Numbered from the stretch's first letter, positions 9,522 through 19,327 are shown. The stretch: DNA of 64,000 bases from an uncultured Tenacibaculum sp. (GCF_947495995.1 NZ_CANMAX010000003.1:62001-126000); one strand, 5' to 3'. A program made the numbers and translations. The notes: generated by a model from the letters alone, not told the origin.

Positions 9522-9823
9522 TCATCAAAATAAATAAAATAATAAAAAGGTATTGTATGTTTTTACAATGCCTTTTTTGTTAAAAAAATCTTTCTTATTT
9601 AAAAGTTGTTTGAAATCTAACTATCAGTAAATTAACTTTTAAGAATTCATTAGAAGTTTCGCTTTTTTTCTATATTAAGCATTGTAAGGTAATTAGTTAA
9701 TGTTTTTCCTCCTATGTCAAATATTATCTAACAGCTGCTATTCTTCTTGCAGTAACTCCCAGAAAAGGATAATAAGTATACTCTTTTCTTAACCTAAAGT
9801 AATTAACTAAAAAACCCTATAAA
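9522..9823 (+). other. Intergenic stretch with a terminator
   Basis: 302 nt between the NTF2-like gene and the M28 peptidase gene. It holds the terminator at 9545-9578 and otherwise no coding frame or recognisable RNA. The long leader before the peptidase gene (about 240 nt) shows no consensus -7 box that I can find. Confidence 0.5.
9545..9578 (+). terminator. Intrinsic terminator
   Basis: A 13-bp stem with one G-T pair (9545-9557 with 9564-9576; arms AAAAGGTATTGTA and TACAATGCCTTTT), ending in a T run. Confidence 0.9.
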
Positions 9824-12373
9824 ATGAAAACAATCCGAACAATTTGTCTCGCTGTATTATTATGCAGTACACTTTTGGTATCTCATGTTTTTTATGCACA
9901 AGAAACCAATGAAATGTTTTATGCAACTATGCAAACTCGAGACGCACAAGGATTAAAAATTAACCATCCTAAAGAAATTAAGATTATACATTCTCTTAAT
10001 GGTTTTAGTGCAGTATTGTTAAGTCATAATGCTGCTGAAGAATTACATCATAAAGTTTTAGTTCATGGTCCAGGTTTTATTTTTGAACCTTCAAGAGAAA
10101 GTGCTTTAGCAGCAATCAATTCAGCAAATAAAATTGCATCTAAAGTTTCTTCAAATAACAGTTTAGTTTCTTTTTCTATTACTCAAGAGCCTTTAGTAAG
10201 GCAGAGTTTAGATTTAGTCAATAACTTAAACATAGCAAACCATATTCAAGAATTAGAAGCTTATGGAACTAGGTATCACACAACGAATAGTGCAACTCAA
10301 TCTGTTTTAGATTTAAAAACAAAATGGGAAAATATGGCTTCTGGTAGAAGTGATGTATCTGTAAGAATTGTAAATCATACAAGTACGAATATGCCTTCTG
10401 TAGTTATGACTATCACAGGAACTGAAGCTCCTGAAGAATTTGTAATTATTGGTGGACATATAGATTCTACAGCAAGAGGAAATAATAATAATGCTCCTGG
10501 TGCCGATGATAATGCTTCTGGAATTGCAACATTTACTGAAGCAGCGAGAGTATTATTTGAAATGAATTTTAAACCAAAAAGAACGATTGAGTTTATGGCT
10601 TTTGCTGCTGAAGAAGTTGGGCTAAGAGGTTCTAGAGAAATTGCTGAAGATTACAGACAGCGTAATGTAAACGTAGTAAGTTATATGCAACTGGATATGA
10701 CTAATTATAAAGGTTCTACTAATGATATTTATATTTCTACAGATTCTTATAACGATGATACGCTGAATAATTTCCTAATTCAACTTATGGATTTTTATAA
10801 TGCATCTGGAACACATAAATTAACTTATGGAACTTCACAATGTAACTACGGATGTTCAGATCACTACAGTTGGGCACAAGAAGGTTATAATGTGGCTTTT
10901 CCTTTTGAAGCTAGTTTTAATCAAAGTAATCCTAATATTCATACTTCTCAAGATACTTTTGATAGATCTCCTACGCCTAATGCTACACATGCAGCTAAGT
11001 TTGCTAAGTTGGCTTTAGAGTATTTAATTGAAATTTCAAACGGAATAAATTCATCTCCACCTGTAGGATGTTCACAAACTGTAAATTCTTTTCCTTATGA
11101 AGAAGGTTTTGAAAATTCTTTAGGTTTTTGGACAGATGATACAAACGATAATTTAAACTTCACAAGAAATTCTGGAGGAACACCGTCTAATAATACTGGA
11201 CCTACTGGAGCTGCATCAGGGAATTTTTATGTTTATGTTGAAGCTTCAGGTAACGGAACTGGTTTTCCTGATAAGAAAGCAATTTTAAATTCACCTTGTT
11301 TTGATTTTAGTCAGTTAAGTACACCACAACTAAGTTTTCAATATCATATGTTAGGAAGTGCAATAGCTTCTTTAGAGGTTGAAGCAAAATTGAATAGCGA
11401 AACTACTTGGAATACAATTTTTATTAAAAATGGAGCTCAAGGAAACAACTGGGAAACAGCAACAGTGGATTTAGGAACTTATGCAAATACTGCAGATGTT
11501 CAAATTCGTTATGTTATTGCTACTGGTTCAGGAAATGAAGGTTGGCAAAGTGATATTGCTATCGATGAAATTTCAATTGCAAATAATACAACACCACCAC
11601 CGCCTGCTTGTGAACCGTTAAGTTTTAATGATTACACAATAACTTCTTTTTCAAACCAAGATTCTGACGGTACATTTAGTGTCACCAATGCAGGAAATTC
11701 ATTAAGCTTAACGAATAACACTTGGAAATATATTGATTATAATTATACTGTTACAGCTAATACGGTTATTGAATTTGAGTTTAGCAGTTCTTCACAAGGA
11801 GAGATTCACGGAATTGGTTTTGAAGATGATAATAGTTTAACATCAACAAGGTATTTTAAAGTTCACGGAACTCAAAATTATGGTGTTACAAATTATGATA
11901 ATTATGGAAGTGGAACTCAAACTTATGTTATTCCAGTAGGAAGTTTTTATACAGGAAATATGGATCGATTAGTATTTGTAAATGATAACGATGCAGGATC
12001 TGGAAATACTTCTGTATTTAGTAATGTGAAAATTTACGAAGGTTCATGTAACAATTCTACTGTAAATCGAGTTTCTTCAGCTTCAATAGCACCAGTAATT
12101 GGAACCGATAAAGAAGGAATTTTACATTCAGTAGTAGTGAGTCCTAATCCAAGTACAAATTTTTTCTTTATCAATACTCAAAAAAGTTCAGTTGCTTACG
12201 AAATCTATGCATCTATGTACGATATAACAGGTAAGGTGGTAACTAAAATGAAATTAAGTACAGGTGAAAATAAAATATCAGTAAAGAAACATAAATTAAA
12301 TACAGGAGTATATTTAATAAAAATAGAAACAGAAGGAGAAGACCAAGTAATTAAAAAAATTATTATTAATTAA
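9824..12373 (+). CDS. T9SS-exported M28 family zinc aminopeptidase
   Basis: An 849-residue secreted peptidase. After a signal peptide (cleavage near FYAQ) and a pro-region, the M28 catalytic domain (about residues 150-405) shows the di-zinc ligands in order: GGHIDS, ADDNASG, AAEEVG, LDMT and the final His in NIHTSQDTFD. A MAM-like beta-sandwich follows (FPYEEGFENSLGFWTDD to IAIDEISI), then a second beta domain, and finally a type A Por/T9SS tail (VVVSPNPSTNFF to IKKIIIN). The protein would be carried across the outer membrane by T9SS and act outside the cell on peptides. Gene stands alone, with a terminator behind it. Confidence 0.92.
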   Translation: MKTIRTICLAVLLCSTLLVSHVFYAQETNEMFYATMQTRDAQGLKINHPKEIKIIHSLNGFSAVLLSHNAAEELHHKVLVHGPGFIFEPSRESALAAINSANKIASKVSSNNSLVSFSITQEPLVRQSLDLVNNLNIANHIQELEAYGTRYHTTNSATQSVLDLKTKWENMASGRSDVSVRIVNHTSTNMPSVVMTITGTEAPEEFVIIGGHIDSTARGNNNNAPGADDNASGIATFTEAARVLFEMNFKPKRTIEFMAFAAEEVGLRGSREIAEDYRQRNVNVVSYMQLDMTNYKGSTNDIYISTDSYNDDTLNNFLIQLMDFYNASGTHKLTYGTSQCNYGCSDHYSWAQEGYNVAFPFEASFNQSNPNIHTSQDTFDRSPTPNATHAAKFAKLALEYLIEISNGINSSPPVGCSQTVNSFPYEEGFENSLGFWTDDTNDNLNFTRNSGGTPSNNTGPTGAASGNFYVYVEASGNGTGFPDKKAILNSPCFDFSQLSTPQLSFQYHMLGSAIASLEVEAKLNSETTWNTIFIKNGAQGNNWETATVDLGTYANTADVQIRYVIATGSGNEGWQSDIAIDEISIANNTTPPPPACEPLSFNDYTITSFSNQDSDGTFSVTNAGNSLSLTNNTWKYIDYNYTVTANTVIEFEFSSSSQGEIHGIGFEDDNSLTSTRYFKVHGTQNYGVTNYDNYGSGTQTYVIPVGSFYTGNMDRLVFVNDNDAGSGNTSVFSNVKIYEGSCNNSTVNRVSSASIAPVIGTDKEGILHSVVVSPNPSTNFFFINTQKSSVAYEIYASMYDITGKVVTKMKLSTGENKISVKKHKLNTGVYLIKIETEGEDQVIKKIIIN

Positions 12374-12401
12374 TATTTCAAACTTAGTTGATCTTCAGTA
12401 T

Positions 12402-12431
12402 AAGAGGCTATTGATTTAGCCTCTTTTTTTA
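12402..12431 (+). terminator. Intrinsic terminator
   Basis: AAGAGGCTA (12402-12410) pairs with TAGCCTCTT (12417-12425), followed by T7. It ends the M28 peptidase transcript and separates it from the tRNA gene. Confidence 0.9.
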
Positions 12432-12451
12432 TATTTGTTTTAGAATTAATT

Positions 12452-12526
12452 CGGGATGTAGCTTAGTCCGGTTAAAGTGCTGGTCTGGGGGACCAGAGAT
12501 CGAAGGTTCGAATCCTTTCATCCCGA
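12452..12526 (+). tRNA. tRNA-Pro (anticodon GGG)
   Basis: A cloverleaf is visible. The acceptor stem CGGGATG (12452-12458) pairs with CATCCCG (12519-12525). The anticodon stem CTGGT/ACCAG encloses the loop CTGGGGG with anticodon GGG, and the T arm contains GGTTCGAATCC. CCA is not encoded. The C1-G72 pair is typical of bacterial tRNA-Pro. Confidence 0.95.
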
Positions 12527-12586
12527 TTTTAATTGCTACTTCTGTAAAATAATTAGTAATTTACTATCAATAAATTTTGAATTGTT

Positions 12587-13183
12587 ATGCGCTTTCTTAA
12601 ATACATTGCTGTTTTTTTATTAGGTTTTTTAATCGCCAAATTGTGGTACGATAGGAAAGAACAAAAACATCAGAAAGAAGAAATTAAAGTGATGTTAGCT
12701 GGAGTTAAAAATCTAAGCAAGTTAGTGGTTTCTGAAGGAACATATTCTGAGATGTATAGCTTTTCGGATACTAAAAAGTACTTTTTTGATTATGTTGAAT
12801 TTCAGAAAAAAGCAATGTTATCTGTAAATGCAAAAGTCGAAGTAGGTTACGATTTATCGAAATTAGATATACAAATAGATAGTGTTGCCAAACAGATTGT
12901 AATTAATAAAATTCCTCAAGAAGAGATTAATATTTCACCAGATATTAAATATTTCGATTTACAACAAAGTAAGTTTAATACATTTTCAAACGAGGAACTA
13001 AATAAACTGAGTGATAAAGCTGTAGCAATGATAAAAGAAACCATTGAGTTTACTACACAAAAAAAAGAGGCTAAAACACGCTTATTTGAAGAATTATCTA
13101 AAATCTATCAGTTGTCAAGAATATACAATTGGGCTGTAGTTGATAACACAAATACGTTTAAAGAAATACCGTTGTTAGATTGA
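12587..13183 (+). CDS. DUF4230 membrane-anchored protein
   Basis: A 198-residue protein with one N-terminal transmembrane helix (FLKYIAVFLLGFLIAKLWY), followed by a soluble domain that matches DUF4230 (LVVSEGTYSEMYSF and later VEVGYDLSKLDIQIDS, then a C-terminal helix pair). The function of DUF4230 is unknown; the topology puts the bulk of the protein in the periplasm. It is transcribed towards the convergent waaA gene, with only 44 nt between them. Confidence 0.8.
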   Translation: MRFLKYIAVFLLGFLIAKLWYDRKEQKHQKEEIKVMLAGVKNLSKLVVSEGTYSEMYSFSDTKKYFFDYVEFQKKAMLSVNAKVEVGYDLSKLDIQIDSVAKQIVINKIPQEEINISPDIKYFDLQQSKFNTFSNEELNKLSDKAVAMIKETIEFTTQKKEAKTRLFEELSKIYQLSRIYNWAVVDNTNTFKEIPLLD

Positions 13184-13227
13184 TTTTCTTTTTGATCATT
13201 TTTCTGAAATAAAAAAAAAGATAAAAT

Positions 13228-14472
13228 TCAGGAATTAATATTCTTTTCAATAAAGTCAAGTATTTTACTTGTTGCGCCAATATTATTTTGAATGTATTCG
13301 TTATTGATGTTCCCCATGGTTACACGAACATTTATATCATTTTTCAATTGACTAAAGATATTGGAGAAATCAGTTTTGTTAAGTATCGTTTTTGCTCCAC
13401 CTAATGCTATTAAATCCTTAGCTTCTTGAAATTTTTCATGTTTAATTCCTCCAAAAATCACAGGAATACCAAATGTAGCAGGTTCTAAAATATTATGAAG
13501 TCCTGTTGCTAAACCACCACCAACATAAGCAGCATTTGCATACGAATATATTTTAGTGAGCAATCCTATATTATCAATAATAAGAACTTTGTAATCTGTT
13601 AAATTCACATTATTTCTTTCAGAATACAGAATAGTTTTCTCTAGAATGCTATTTCGTAATTCTTCTATTTTATTTTTATTGATGTTATGCGGAGCAATAA
13701 TAAATTTCTCTTCCTTATTTGAGTTGTTATTAATGTAATTAACAATACATTCTTCATCCTCTTTCCAAGTACTTCCAGTGACAACAGTATAGGTGTTGTT
13801 TTTAAATACTTCTATGGGTTCTATAGTGTTATTTTGTTTTAAAATTTCAGAAACGCGATCGAATCTCGTATCACCAGAAATAATAACATTATCTAATTTA
13901 ATACTGTTTAGTAAGTTTTTAGAAATTTCATTTTGAACAAAAAAGAATGAGAATGTTTGTAAGAATTTACGCATCCACTGTCCGTAAGATTTAAAAAATA
14001 GTTGATCTTTTCTAAAAATTCCAGAGACTAGTATCGTTTTGGTGTTAGACTTATTTAATGCGCCAAGTAAGTTTGGCCAAAACTCATATTTTACAATAAT
14101 TGCTAATTCTGGATGAACTAATTTTATAAATCGATTTACATTTTTTTTCGTATCGAAAGGTAAATAACAAACAACATCTGCAAGATCATAGTTTTTTCGA
14201 ATTTCATATCCTGAAGGGGAGAAGAAAGTAACTACAATTTTATGATTTGGATAATTAATTTTTAGCTTTTCAATTATTGGTCTCGCTTGTTCAAACTCAC
14301 CTAAAGAAGCTGCATGAATCCAGAACACACGATCACTAGATGAAATCGCAGTTAGTTTTTTAAAAGTTTCTTTGCGCCCACTAACAAAAAACTCTAGTTT
14401 TTTATTGAAAAGGCTTATAACCTGTATTATAAAATACGCAATATGTATTAGGATATTATAAAAGAAACTCAT
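13228..14472 (-). CDS. waaA: 3-deoxy-D-manno-octulosonic acid (Kdo) transferase
   Basis: A 414-residue GT-B glycosyltransferase that adds Kdo to lipid A on the cytosolic face of the inner membrane. An N-terminal membrane anchor (IAYFIIQVISLF) precedes the donor-fold signatures: FWIHAASLGEFEQARPIIE with the catalytic Glu of the GEF motif, VKYEFWPN, and AYVGGGLATGLHNILEPATFG, which is the nucleotide-sugar motif. Length is normal. A TATTTTTG -7-like box ends only 4 nt before the ATG, inside the T-tract of the upstream terminator, so the transcript may be almost leaderless. Confidence 0.93.
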   Translation of the reverse strand: MSFFYNILIHIAYFIIQVISLFNKKLEFFVSGRKETFKKLTAISSSDRVFWIHAASLGEFEQARPIIEKLKINYPNHKIVVTFFSPSGYEIRKNYDLADVVCYLPFDTKKNVNRFIKLVHPELAIIVKYEFWPNLLGALNKSNTKTILVSGIFRKDQLFFKSYGQWMRKFLQTFSFFFVQNEISKNLLNSIKLDNVIISGDTRFDRVSEILKQNNTIEPIEVFKNNTYTVVTGSTWKEDEECIVNYINNNSNKEEKFIIAPHNINKNKIEELRNSILEKTILYSERNNVNLTDYKVLIIDNIGLLTKIYSYANAAYVGGGLATGLHNILEPATFGIPVIFGGIKHEKFQEAKDLIALGGAKTILNKTDFSNIFSQLKNDINVRVTMGNINNEYIQNNIGATSKILDFIEKNINS

Positions 14473-14476
14473 GCAT

Positions 14477-14484
14477 CAAAAATA
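14477..14484 (-). promoter_or_regulatory. Candidate -7 box just before waaA
   Basis: Read on the minus strand, TATTTTTG matches TAnnTTTG, but it overlaps the T-tract of the preceding terminator and lies 4 nt from the ATG. It may be chance in this T-rich sequence. Confidence 0.22.
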
Positions 14485-14486
14485 TA

Positions 14487-14512
14487 AAAAGGCTAATTAT
14501 AATTAGCCTTTT
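14487..14512 (-). terminator. Terminator after the DUF2911 gene
   Basis: A perfect inverted repeat (AAAAGGCTAATT with AATTAGCCTTTT around AT) followed on the minus strand by a T-rich tract. It lies 25 nt after the DUF2911 stop codon. Confidence 0.85.
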
Positions 14513-14537
14513 AACACGTCAAAAAATATTTCTTGAG

Positions 14538-15389
14538 TTATTTTATAGCTTTTAAAAGCAAAGAACATTTCGCAATGTAGCCATAATCTGAGCTCTTACT
14601 ATTTTTAGCAGCTTTTAAACATTTTTCTGCTCCAGCTTTAGCGATATCTTTTTGATTCAATTTTAAAGCTAATTCCGACTTATAATACGTGTACCAAAAT
14701 GCTTGAGGTCTTAATTCTTCTGCTTTTGCAAACCAAGCTAAGGCTTGTTTTAAATCTTTGTTTTTTTGATAGTAAAATTGAGCAGCATCGAAATATGTTT
14801 GCGGACTCACTTTACCTTCAGCATTAGTTATTTTAGAAGTAATTTGTTCTTCTATAATACGATCTGAATTTACTGTAACTGGGATTTTAATGATAGTATA
14901 TTCCCATGCGATTACCATAGTTGCACCATCAATTGTAAAATCTTCAAAGCTTATAGCAAGAGTTTCTCGTAATTGCTTTGAAGTTGTTACAGGTATTTTA
15001 AAATGAATAACATCATTTTCTTTGTTATATCCTGCACTTCCCCATAAGTTACTTTTATTATTGAATATGATTGTCCATTCTTTCTTTCCCGGAATAGAGT
15101 ATAAACCATAAGTCCCAGCAGGAAGTTTTAAACCATTAATGGTAATTTCTTGATCTGTCGTGAATTTTGTTGAAGCATTAGCACCAGTTCTCCATAATCT
15201 ATTATACGGAATTAAAGAACCAAAAATTGTTCTTCCTTTCACACTTGGTTGACCATATTGTAAATCAATAGTTGCTAATCCTACTTTTTGTTTTGAGGTA
15301 ATTTTCGGACTTAAACTTGGTTGAGCAATTTGAGCCGTTACCGCTACAATACTTAACAAAAATAGAAGTATGGTTGTTTTGATTTTCAT
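14538..15389 (-). CDS. DUF2911 secreted protein with TPR-like tail
   Basis: A 283-residue protein with a signal peptide (cleavage after VTAQ). The DUF2911 domain covers about residues 25-165 with its usual motifs (YGQPSVKGRTIFG, PYNRLWRTGANAST, LPAGTYGLYSIPGKKEW). A C-terminal helical region (TYFDAAQFYYQKNKDLKQAL, then WFAKAEELRPQAFWY) resembles one or two TPR units. Function unknown; predicted periplasmic. Terminators on both sides indicate a single-gene transcript. Confidence 0.88.
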   Translation of the reverse strand: MKIKTTILLFLLSIVAVTAQIAQPSLSPKITSKQKVGLATIDLQYGQPSVKGRTIFGSLIPYNRLWRTGANASTKFTTDQEITINGLKLPAGTYGLYSIPGKKEWTIIFNNKSNLWGSAGYNKENDVIHFKIPVTTSKQLRETLAISFEDFTIDGATMVIAWEYTIIKIPVTVNSDRIIEEQITSKITNAEGKVSPQTYFDAAQFYYQKNKDLKQALAWFAKAEELRPQAFWYTYYKSELALKLNQKDIAKAGAEKCLKAAKNSKSSDYGYIAKCSLLLKAIK

Positions 15390-15455
15390 AAGATAAGTTT
15401 GTTTTATAATGAAGTAGACGAGAAAACTAGAATTAATTACAAATAGCCATAAATA

Positions 15456-15485
15456 AAAAAGACTGCCTATTTAGACAGTCTTTTT
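15456..15485 (-). terminator. Terminator after accC
   Basis: GACTG (15461-15465) pairs with CAGTC (15476-15480), flanked by A5 and T5 that extend the stem. On the minus strand it follows the accC stop by 5 nt. Confidence 0.8.
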
Positions 15486-15489
15486 GAGT

Positions 15490-16827
15490 TTATTTAATTT
15501 CGAAATCTTCCATGAATTTCGTAGTGTAATTACCAGCTACGTAATCTGGATGATCCATTAATTGTCTGTGGAAAGGAATAGTAGTTTTAATTCCTTCGAT
15601 GATATACTCATCTAAAGCACGCTTCATTTTGTTAATTGCCTCTTCACGAGTTTGTGCAGTTACAATTAATTTAGCGATCATAGAATCATAGTTTGGCGGA
15701 ATTGTATATCCAGCATAAGCATGCGTATCAATACGAACTCCGTGTCCACCTGGCTCATGGTAAGAAGTGATCTTTCCAGGAGAAGGTCTAAAGTTCTTGT
15801 GAGGATCTTCAGCGTTAATTCTACATTCTATAGAGTGTAATTGAGGTGTATAGTTTTTACCAGAAATTGGCACACCAGCAGCCACTAAGATTTGCTCACG
15901 AATTAAATCATAATCAACAACTTCTTCAGTAATTGGATGCTCTACCTGAATACGAGTATTCATCTCCATAAAGTAGAAGTTACGGTGCTTATCTACTAAG
16001 AATTCAACCGTACCAGCTCCTTCGTATTTAATATACTCAGCAGCTTTAACAGCAGCTTCTCCCATTGCATCTCTTAATTCATCAGTCATGAATGGAGAAG
16101 GAGTTTCTTCTGTTAATTTTTGGTGACGACGTTGTACTGAACAATCTCTTTCAGATAAGTGACAAGCTTTACCAAATGAATCACCAACAATTTGAATTTC
16201 AATGTGTCTTGGTTCTTCAATTAATTTTTCCATGTACATTCCGTCGTTTCCGAAAGAAGCTTTTGCTTCCATACGAGCAGAATCCCAAGCTGGTTTTAAA
16301 TCTTCTTTGTTCCAAACAGCGCGCATACCTTTTCCACCACCACCGGCAGTAGCTTTAAGCATTACAGGGAATCCCATGTCAACTGCTATTTTCTCAGCTT
16401 CTTCGTAAGAATCTAAAATTCCTTCAGAACCTGGAATACAAGGTACACCAGCAGCAATCATCGTTGCTTTAGCTGTTGCTTTATCTCCCATTTTAGAGAT
16501 CATTTCTTCAGAAGCACCGATAAATTTAATATCATGTTCTTCACAAAGTTTAGAAAACTTCGCATTTTCAGAAAGGAATCCATATCCTGGGTGTATTGCA
16601 TCTGCATTAGTGATTTCAGCAGCAGCAATAATTCTATCCATTTTTAAGTAAGATTCGTTACTTGGTGCAGGACCAATACAAACTGCTTCATCAGCAAATC
16701 TTACGTGTAAACTCTCTGCATCTGCTTTAGAGTATACAGCAACGGTTTTTATGCCCATTTCTTTACAGGTACGAATTACACGTAGTGCAATTTCACCTCT
16801 ATTGGCAATTAATATCTTTTTAAACAT
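15490..16827 (-). CDS. accC: Acetyl-CoA carboxylase, biotin carboxylase subunit
   Basis: A 445-residue ATP-grasp enzyme that carboxylates the biotin on AccB, the first step of fatty-acid synthesis. The N-terminal Rossmann part starts [18 protein letters not shown]. The glycine-rich ATP loop ([14 protein letters not shown]), the [17 protein letters not shown] segment and the [17 protein letters not shown] active-site motif are intact, and the C-terminal biotin-carboxylase domain is complete. It follows accB by 48 nt on the same strand and ends at a terminator, giving an accB-accC pair downstream of fabH. Confidence 0.97.
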   Translation of the reverse strand: MFKKILIANRGEIALRVIRTCKEMGIKTVAVYSKADAESLHVRFADEAVCIGPAPSNESYLKMDRIIAAAEITNADAIHPGYGFLSENAKFSKLCEEHDIKFIGASEEMISKMGDKATAKATMIAAGVPCIPGSEGILDSYEEAEKIAVDMGFPVMLKATAGGGGKGMRAVWNKEDLKPAWDSARMEAKASFGNDGMYMEKLIEEPRHIEIQIVGDSFGKACHLSERDCSVQRRHQKLTEETPSPFMTDELRDAMGEAAVKAAEYIKYEGAGTVEFLVDKHRNFYFMEMNTRIQVEHPITEEVVDYDLIREQILVAAGVPISGKNYTPQLHSIECRINAEDPHKNFRPSPGKITSYHEPGGHGVRIDTHAYAGYTIPPNYDSMIAKLIVTAQTREEAINKMKRALDEYIIEGIKTTIPFHRQLMDHPDYVAGNYTTKFMEDFEIK

Positions 16828-16875
16828 AATTGTAATAGTTTATAAATAGCTCAATCGATTAAGCTATACGATAAA

Positions 16876-17367
16876 TTAAGATGGGTCAACTAAGAATAAA
16901 GGTTGATCGAATTCAACAGGAGTTGAATCATCTACTAATACTTTTACGATTTTTCCTGAAATCTCAGATTCAATCTCGTTGAAAAGTTTCATTGCTTCAA
17001 TGATACAAACAGTATCTCCGGCTTTAATCTCATCACCAACTTCAACAAAAACAGGCTTGTCTGGAGATGGTTTACGGTATAAAGTACCAATGATTGGTGA
17101 TTTTATAGCTACGTATTTAGAATCGTCATCTGATTTAGCAGGAGCAGCCGGTGTAGCAGCTTCAGCAACTTGTTGTTGTACTACTGGAGGTGCAGCAACA
17201 ACTTGTGGTGCAGCAGCAATAGGGGCAGCAGCTTGAATAATTTTTGTTTCTGGTGCATCTGATCCAGTCTTGATAGTGATTTTTACATCATCCATCTCTA
17301 GTTTTACTTCACTAGCACCAGATTTCGCTACGAACTTAATAAGATTTTGAATTTCTTTAATGTCCAT
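16876..17367 (-). CDS. accB: Biotin carboxyl carrier protein of acetyl-CoA carboxylase
   Basis: A 163-residue biotin carrier protein. An N-terminal helix-rich segment (about residues 1-35) is joined by an Ala/Pro/Gln-rich linker (about 45-80) to the C-terminal biotinyl domain with the EAMKLFN motif; Lys127 is the biotinylation site. The protein presents biotin to AccC and to the carboxyltransferase. The gene starts 25 nt after the fabH stop and precedes accC, so these three fatty-acid genes are probably co-transcribed. Confidence 0.96.
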   Translation of the reverse strand: MDIKEIQNLIKFVAKSGASEVKLEMDDVKITIKTGSDAPETKIIQAAAPIAAAPQVVAAPPVVQQQVAEAATPAAPAKSDDDSKYVAIKSPIIGTLYRKPSPDKPVFVEVGDEIKAGDTVCIIEAMKLFNEIESEISGKIVKVLVDDSTPVEFDQPLFLVDPS

Positions 17368-17392
17368 TGTCTATAATTTTAGTTGATTGTGT

Positions 17393-18388
17393 CTATTTAT
17401 TATACGCCCATTTTAGGTAAATGGCTCCCCAAGTGAAACCACCACCAAATGCAGCAAAAATTAAATTATCACCTTTTTTAAGTTCTTTTTCATAGTCTGC
17501 AAGTAATAATGGTAAAGTTGCAGATGTAGTGTTACCATATCTGTGAATATTCATCATTACTTTTTCTTCAGCTAAACCAATTCTGTTGGCTGTAGCTTCA
17601 ATAATTCTTTTATTAGCTTGATGAGGTACTAACCAGTTTACTGTTTCTTTAGTAAGGTTATTACGCTCTAATATTTTTTCTGAAACATCTGCCATGTTAG
17701 AAACTGCAAATTTGAATACAGTTCTTCCTTCTTGATGTACATAATGTTGTCTGTTCTTAATTGTATCTTCAGAAGTTGGTAAGATAGAACCTCCAGCATC
17801 AATCTTTAAGAATTCTCTTCCTATTCCATCACTTCTTAAATACTCATCTTGAAAACCTAAACCTTCTTCATTTGGTTCGAATAAAGCTGCACCAGCTCCA
17901 TCACCAAAAATAATACAAGTAGCCCTGTCTGTATAATCAATAATTGAAGACATTTTATCTGCACCTATTAATAATACCTTTTTATAACGTCCAGATTCTA
18001 TATAACTAGAAGCTGTAGACATACCATATAAAAAGCTAGAACATGCTGCTTGTAAATCGTAAGCAAATGCATTAACAGCACCAATCTTAGTAGCAGTGTA
18101 AACAGCTGTAGAAGCAACTAACATATCTGGTGTAGCTGTAGCTACAATAACTAAGTCAATTTCTTTTGGATTGATATTGTTTCGGGTAATTAAATCTTCA
18201 GCAGCTTTAATGGCTAAGTAAGAAGTACCTTCGCCTTCTTCTTTTAAGATTCTTCGTTCTTTGATACCAGTTCTACTAGTTATCCATTCATCGTTGGTCT
18301 CTACCATTGTTTCTAACTCTTGGTTGGTTAGAATATAGTCAGGAACATATTTTCCTACTGCTGTAATTGCTGCAGTTATTTTAGCCAT
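17393..18388 (-). CDS. fabH: 3-oxoacyl-ACP synthase III (KAS III)
   Basis: A 331-residue condensing enzyme that starts fatty-acid chains from acyl-CoA and malonyl-ACP. The thiolase-fold catalytic triad is complete: Cys116 (LQAACSSF), His256 (VPHQANKR) and Asn286 (YGNTTSAT). The N-terminal TSRTGIKERR segment, typical of CoA binding in FabH, is present. The upstream terminator of rpmF and a TACTTTTG -7 box at 18417-18424 suggest that it begins its own transcript, with accB and accC downstream. Confidence 0.96.
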   Translation of the reverse strand: MAKITAAITAVGKYVPDYILTNQELETMVETNDEWITSRTGIKERRILKEEGEGTSYLAIKAAEDLITRNNINPKEIDLVIVATATPDMLVASTAVYTATKIGAVNAFAYDLQAACSSFLYGMSTASSYIESGRYKKVLLIGADKMSSIIDYTDRATCIIFGDGAGAALFEPNEEGLGFQDEYLRSDGIGREFLKIDAGGSILPTSEDTIKNRQHYVHQEGRTVFKFAVSNMADVSEKILERNNLTKETVNWLVPHQANKRIIEATANRIGLAEEKVMMNIHRYGNTTSATLPLLLADYEKELKKGDNLIFAAFGGGFTWGAIYLKWAYNK

Positions 18389-18416
18389 GTTTGTTACTTC
18401 TAGTAAATTTAGTTTT

Positions 18417-18424
18417 CAAAAGTA
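18417..18424 (-). promoter_or_regulatory. Candidate -7 box for fabH-accB-accC
   Basis: Minus-strand TACTTTTG fits TAnnTTTG and lies 28 nt before the fabH ATG, just after the rpmF terminator. A clear -33 TTG is not seen. Confidence 0.4.
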
Positions 18425-18448
18425 GTGATTTTTTTTTCACTTGAAAAC

Positions 18449-18482
18449 GAAAAAAACGTCAAAAACTTTCGTTTTTGACGTT
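18449..18482 (-). terminator. Terminator after rpmF
   Basis: AACGTCAAAAAC (18455-18466) and GTTTTTGACGTT (18471-18482) form a 12-bp stem with a 4-nt loop. On the minus strand T6 follows. This separates the DUF177-rpmF transcript from fabH. Confidence 0.9.
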
Positions 18483-18524
18483 AAATATGTTAAACTACAT
18501 AAACTTCTAAGAAGTTATAATGTA

Positions 18525-18719
18525 TTAAGCTTCAGCTTCAGTACTATCAATTACTACTTGACCACGGTAATATAACTTACCTTCGTGCCAGTGAGCTCTG
18601 TGATATAAATGTGCTTCTCCAGTAGTAGGATCAACAGCTATCTGAGGCATAGTAGCTTTATAGTGAGTTCTTCTCTTATCTCTTCTAGTTTTTGATATTT
18701 TTCTCTTAGGATGTGCCAT
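18525..18719 (-). CDS. rpmF: 50S ribosomal protein L32
   Basis: A 64-residue basic ribosomal protein with the standard start [17 protein letters not shown] and a length normal for L32. The four zinc-ribbon cysteines found in some L32 proteins are absent, as in the zinc-independent form. It begins 2 nt after the DUF177 gene stop; the DUF177-rpmF-(fabH) order is conserved in many bacteria. Confidence 0.97.
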   Translation of the reverse strand: MAHPKRKISKTRRDKRRTHYKATMPQIAVDPTTGEAHLYHRAHWHEGKLYYRGQVVIDSTEAEA

Positions 18720-18721
18720 TT

Positions 18722-19264
18722 CTATGTGTTTTTTCCTGTTAGTAAATCTTTTAACTTATCCCACCTCGGGTCGGTTGCTTCATCTTCAACCGATTTTTCT
18801 TTATTAATTTCTAATTCCTTTAACTTCTCTAAAGTTTCAGATTTCATTGTTCCGTTAAGTACATCTGGATGCACTCTTTTTTTAGGAACAGATAGAATGA
18901 TTAATTCGTAAATGTATTGTGCAATGTTTAATTGGTATTCTTCAAAAGGAATTATTAAAATTTCTTCATTGTCATCATTAAATTCTTGACCGAACTTAAC
19001 AATTAACTTGAACTCTCCTTCAATTTCTTGGTCAAATGGTTCGCTTGTAAGATCACAAGGAACATTTACATGTCCATTAACAGAGAATAAAATTTCGAAT
19101 AATGTACTTTTTTTTACAAACTCAACATCAACTTTTACATTAGTTGCATTAAATTCTTCGTACTGAAATTCTTCAAAGAACGTGTTTTCAATTTGGTATT
19201 GAAATTGGTGGCTGCCTTCCTTAAGTCCGACAAAAGGAATAGTATATTGTTTTAAACCTTTCAT
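18722..19264 (-). CDS. DUF177 / YceD-family protein
   Basis: A 180-residue cytosolic protein of the DUF177 (YceD) family, linked to 23S rRNA metabolism and ribosome assembly and nearly always encoded just upstream of rpmF, as here. Visible family features are a beta-rich N-terminal half, the [16 protein letters not shown] segment and a C-terminal [11 protein letters not shown] motif. The two genes are separated by 2 nt and must be co-transcribed. Confidence 0.9.
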   Translation of the reverse strand: MKGLKQYTIPFVGLKEGSHQFQYQIENTFFEEFQYEEFNATNVKVDVEFVKKSTLFEILFSVNGHVNVPCDLTSEPFDQEIEGEFKLIVKFGQEFNDDNEEILIIPFEEYQLNIAQYIYELIILSVPKKRVHPDVLNGTMKSETLEKLKELEINKEKSVEDEATDPRWDKLKDLLTGKNT

Positions 19265-19286
19265 TTACAATATCAATTTGAGGGCG

Positions 19287-19294
19287 CAAATATA
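19287..19294 (-). promoter_or_regulatory. Candidate -7 box for DUF177-rpmF
   Basis: Minus-strand TATATTTG, followed by C, is an exact TAnnTTTG match 22 nt before the DUF177 start. The -33 position is A/T-rich without a TTG. Confidence 0.45.
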
Positions 19295-19327
19295 ATAAAA
19301 TATTTTTTTAAAAAAGAAGAATTAATA

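Noticed and set aside
9522..9823. A possible small RNA or riboswitch in the long leader of the M28 peptidase.
   Set aside because: Apart from the terminator of the gene before it, I find no stable conserved-looking structure or second copy to support it.
16979..17236. A plus-strand open frame rich in Ala, Thr and Cys.
   Set aside because: It is the complement of the Ala/Pro/Gln linker of accB and an obvious shadow.
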